Positions 60,904-64,000 of a DNA stretch of 64,000 nt are shown piece after piece. Below the pieces are notes generated by a model, which was not told the DNA's origin, ran no database searches, and worked only from the letters and a program-made list of their open reading frames with translations. Numbering within the stretch: position 1 is the first letter of the stretch; every line of letters begins with the position of its first letter. The translations under genes and the position numbers were made by a program. Origin of the DNA: Bigelowiella natans CCMP2755 (Eukaryota; Cercozoa; Chlorarachniophyceae); contig ADNK01002208.1 of the NCBI GenBank assembly GCA_000320545.1, positions 1-64,000 of the forward strand. The letters run 5' to 3'.

Positions 60904-62372
60904 TAAGCCCACTAAGTCCTTCGCTATTTTTCTACATCGTATTCTACGTTTCGTAGTTCCACGTGATATCATCGTGTTTATCATGCATGCCAGTGTATTT
61001 AGTGTTAGCAAGCGTAGTAACCAGATGACATCGGATATAAATCTATGCATGCTACATACACACCTATTATTTGCCGCATACATGTGTCAGCATGGCTTTG
61101 CACGGTAACGCAGATGTGCTAACTGCTGCTACAACTATCTATGTGTGCAACCTCGCTGTTAGTGACAATGTGTATCACATGTTTTGGCGTTATACGCTGA
61201 AGCTCAATGTAAAATAACTGGCCGTAACAGTTATATTTATACGACATATGTACGCGTGAAAACTTTGACTTGCGTTCTCACGGTACGCAGCAGACAGCAT
61301 GTGACTCCATAGACACGACGAAATCACAGATGAACAGTTCCATTTTCTCCACGTGTTACATTGTGCACCCCTAGACCCTAGTAGCCTGCTTGATAACATC
61401 CCAACCTTCGCATGTGCTTCATTGTTAAACATGCGCACTGATTGCTCCAAGTGAAGCACACTTTTTGGTCTAGCGCAGCGAATTTTGGTCCAATTTCGAT
61501 TTTTCATGTTGTGTGCGTCATCTAGTCATGTGTGCCAGTGCATGCAGCTCGCGCAGCAGGCCACACATGATCGAAGCCATGTGTACAGGTCATCTGCGCT
61601 GACGACGTACAGTGTGCGTCCGTGACAACCTCTTAGATAGATCACTAGATCATGGACATGTGTCTGTGACTTGTCGCTAGCGCGTGCACATTCATCGTCA
61701 AACACACAAGTAGTGCATGCATCACTTCGCTGCAACCAGGGTTCTTGTGTTGATATAGCATAGAAGTGCATGCGAAGCAACGCACGTTTTCACGTGCACA
61801 CATGCACACACATCGCAAGTGCATGTCAGAGTATAAGAGATGCAAATATGCAGCACCATGTCTTTTTGTGCGTTGGCTGCTGGCCGTCATGCGTCATGTC
61901 ATGGTGACTGCACGTGATCACCAAGCTCATGTAAGCCTTCAAGCCTTCATTGAGAGAGCACGAAGCTCTGACGCACAGCAGGTACGTCTAGCATGGGTAT
62001 GCACTTAATGATATGAATAAGTAGTAAGTAGCAGTACGTACGTAGTCTGGAGTAAACCAGCACAGCTATAAGTCAAAATTGCCAATCAGTGTTGTACAAT
62101 GCTTACAGTTATGCGATAGCAATTGCGTCGGTTTACGTTTATTATTCTCACGCATTGGTTGTCGGCGCTAGTGGCTCACCAGCGTATGTTATCTGCGCGT
62201 TTTAATCATGGACAACTACTAATCCTGTGTATGGCGCAAATATAGGGGTCATGTAGGCATGCAGTAGGCTTCATTGAAAGACGCCTACAATACGATACGT
62301 GTTGATACCTAAATCATGCGGTGCACCCGATTGTAGAGTATTTACAAAGATCGAATGCCTAGTGTATAATAG
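60904..62372. other. Convergent 3'-3' spacer, palindrome-rich
   Basis: 1.47 kb without a supported exon. Words such as GTGCATGCA, GTGCACACATGCACAC (near 61793) and CATGCATG are frequent. Frames on both strands are short and lack splice partners. Confidence 0.6.
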
Positions 62373-62682
62373 TTACTTGCTTGGTTTCTTCGAAGGCTTC
62401 TCCGGGATCTCATAAGAAAGCTGATCTTTTTCAGGAATAACAGCTGCGTTCCATTTTCGCATCTCGTCATCGGTCATCACTAGTAGTATCAACGGAAAAA
62501 TCATAATACGCATTTGGATTATTTCATTCGTACCATTAACTCGCCGCTTGTCGTACCAGTACATTGCACCAAACCCTCCTGTTGCTATTATCTAGAAGAT
62601 TATGTAAAGAACTTGAATTGGCTACAATGACATCGAATAAAATGAGTACCCAGGGTAATACATTCCGCGTGAATCCTGACAT
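62373..62682 (-). CDS. Small single-TM protein, possibly mitochondrial
   Basis: Two exons, 62650-62682 (start MSGFTRNVLPW) and 62373-62591, join in phase 0 to 83 aa. A short hydrophobic N-terminal segment (WIIATGGFGAMYWY) is followed by DKRRVNGTNEI and a second hydrophobic piece (IMIFPLILLVM), then a charged, Lys/Pro-rich tail. Size and layout recall small accessory subunits of respiratory complexes such as NDUFA1, with its DRRVSGVN-like motif, but the resemblance is weak. The apparent 30-nt intron-like segment inside exon 2 is a multiple of three and open, so it is kept as coding. Confidence 0.55.
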
Positions 62683-63190
62683 TGTCAAACTGCCCGGGAC
62701 GGCAGTGATGTCTAAATAAAGTCAAAATTCTCTAACCCTCACGTCTAGATAGACAGAGCCGCAGCAAAGAAGTAATAGGTGTAGGGGAAGAGCAATCACA
62801 CTCTCTACGTTGCCCTACCCGTTGCTGTAAGGCCTAATATGGGAAAAAAAAATACGATATATTTAGTTACTTATGATTTATATGGGATACGTCTTGGTGG
62901 AAAAATGTATCCCTAGTCTCTGATTGAATCAATGGCATATTTTAGAAGTTCTTCTGGTAAATTATGGACGCAGAAAAAACGGACAAATTTTGAAAAAATC
63001 GCAACTGCTACTCGAAGGGGGAAAGGCATACATACCAGCACACACGCACGCAGCTTAGACCGAAGGGAAACTTTCCATCCCATATACTGAGCCCCGAGCT
63101 CCAGCTCCAAGACCCGACAGATATACAAGAGATACACAAGGAGTGTGGAATTCCTAGTCACATCCGCCATTCTGGGAACGTCAAAACAAT
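62683..63190. other. 5' region of the small protein and Rab genes; doubtful frame
   Basis: 508 bp. A minus-strand frame at 62913-63170 (MADVTRNSTLLVYLL...) begins with ATG, but its 85 codons resemble no family and it would start 20 bp from the Rab ATG. I leave it as unproven. Confidence 0.35.
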
Positions 63191-63248
63191 ATGCCTTCGT
63201 ACAGTCTTATGAAGATTTTGCTCTTAGGGGACAGCGGTAAAATGAACA

Positions 63249-63287
<39 letters not shown>

Positions 63288-64000
63288 ATTATCCAAGAAG
63301 CGAGGTGGACGATTGCAATTGATTCCTTAAGATTTCCGTATCGTGTACCTTAAAATCCCGGACAAGTCATAACTTACTGATTCTTCCAAAACAAAGGTGT
63401 CGGGAAGACCTGTCTAGCCCTTAGATTTGTGGGCGAAGCATTCCAAAAAAGTTTCAAAGTAACAGTTGGGTAATTATTTCCTGGACATTATCTATCTCAA
63501 CCACGTTCTGCAGGATATCAACATTCCTTCCCTATTATCACATTTTACTTGGTAGGATCGACTTTAAGGTGAAGGAGTTTGTGGTTGATGGGAAATCTGT
63601 GAAGGTGCAAATATGGGACACTGCAGGACAGGAGAGGTTTCGGAGTGTTGCCACCAGTAAGTGACTACTGATGCAGTGATTGGAACAACCATATCAGTTC
63701 TAATTCATACCGGCCATTTAGATTACTATCGAAAAGCAGCTGGCGTGGTCCTGGTTTACGATGTGAATAATCTGGAATCTTTCGAAAGTATGCATCAAAC
63801 TCCTACTCATAATTCAACGCCATCCTCCTAAGCTGCTATTTGTACCTAATTATTTGCAGATCTAAAGACATGGATGCATCTACTCAAGGAGCACACTGAT
63901 GAAGGGATCACCAAAATTCTAGTCGGCAACAAGCTCGACGTATCAGACGGAAAGAACGGCAAGCGAGCGGTAGATATCGCTATTTTCCGAATCGGCAACC
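63191..64000 (+). CDS. Rab-family small GTPase (3' end outside window)
   Basis: A vesicle-traffic GTPase. Five exons are visible: 63191-63236, 63397-63469, 63556-63656, 63722-63787 and 63860-63969. A possible further donor lies at 63970, GTAGAT. Motifs are the P-loop GDSGVGKT, assembled across the first intron, the G3 motif [11 protein letters not shown], the Rab-type [14 protein letters not shown] and the G4 motif GNKLD. The switch I region reads [13 protein letters not shown], with the magnesium-binding Thr present. The C-terminal SAK motif and prenylation Cys lie beyond the window, so the subfamily cannot be assigned. A CA run at about 63248-63283 fills the first intron. Start chosen at the first [19 protein letters not shown] is a normal Rab N-terminus. 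Confidence 0.92.
63247..63284. repeat. (CA)n microsatellite in the first Rab intron
   Basis: A CA run of about 35 nt starts about 12 nt after the donor. Confidence 0.95.

Noticed and set aside
62913-63170. 85-codon minus-strand ORF starting with ATG
   Set aside because: No homology or exon structure, and its start would be only 20 bp from the Rab start.
595-63970. Functional endosomal-sorting gene cluster (VPS35L, RME-8, CYFIP, Rab)
   Set aside because: These genes are spread over the whole window among unrelated genes. Eukaryotic neighbours rarely share function, so chance is the simplest explanation.

Overview
The window is nuclear DNA of an intron-rich unicellular eukaryote. Nearly every gene is split by GT-AG introns, and many of these are only about 55-75 nt long. 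Protein families include Retriever VPS35L, RME-8/DNAJC13, CYFIP of the WAVE complex, PEX16, a mitochondrial AFG1 ATPase, a PPR protein, cathepsin C and a fungal-type HIS1. This mix suits a histidine-prototrophic, probably phagotrophic or mixotrophic protist. A lineage such as the chlorarachniophytes would fit, but that is inference only; no rRNA or organelle gene is present to decide it. All gene models were built by reading exons by eye and checking that splice phases join.

Layout. 0.6-12.8 kb: VPS35L (-), ankyrin/EF-hand protein (+), proteasome chaperone PSMG2 (-), cathepsin C (+), and an unknown membrane protein with a CxxC pair (-). 13.3-30 kb: AFG1 (+, 19 exons), a small EF-hand protein (+), an unknown 337-aa protein with a hydrophobic N-terminus (-), and a membrane-anchored EGF plus thaumatin-domain protein (+). 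In this block the introns are packed with microsatellites. 31-47.8 kb: PEX16 (-), a PPR protein (+), a TPT/nucleotide-sugar transporter (-), an F-box protein (+) and CYFIP (-). 48.9-64 kb: RME-8 (+) with no J domain, HIS1 (+), a small one-TM protein (-) and a Rab GTPase cut by the window edge (+).

Strands alternate almost gene by gene. Gene pairs therefore share short divergent 5' regions (about 0.25-0.9 kb) and meet 3'-to-3' in longer spacers (about 0.8-1.5 kb). The spacers at gene 3' ends have their own texture, rich in TGCATGC- and AGCTAGC-like palindromes. One holds a complete inverted-repeat element whose relics lie in two others.

Most interesting points: (1) a membrane-anchored EGF-thaumatin architecture; (2) an RME-8 homologue in which the J domain is missing between otherwise aligned flanks; (3) palindrome-rich spacers restricted to gene 3' ends; (4) triplet microsatellites that start inside splice donors. 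Several genes (VPS35L, RME-8, CYFIP, Rab) act in endosomal traffic or actin control; their proximity is probably chance.
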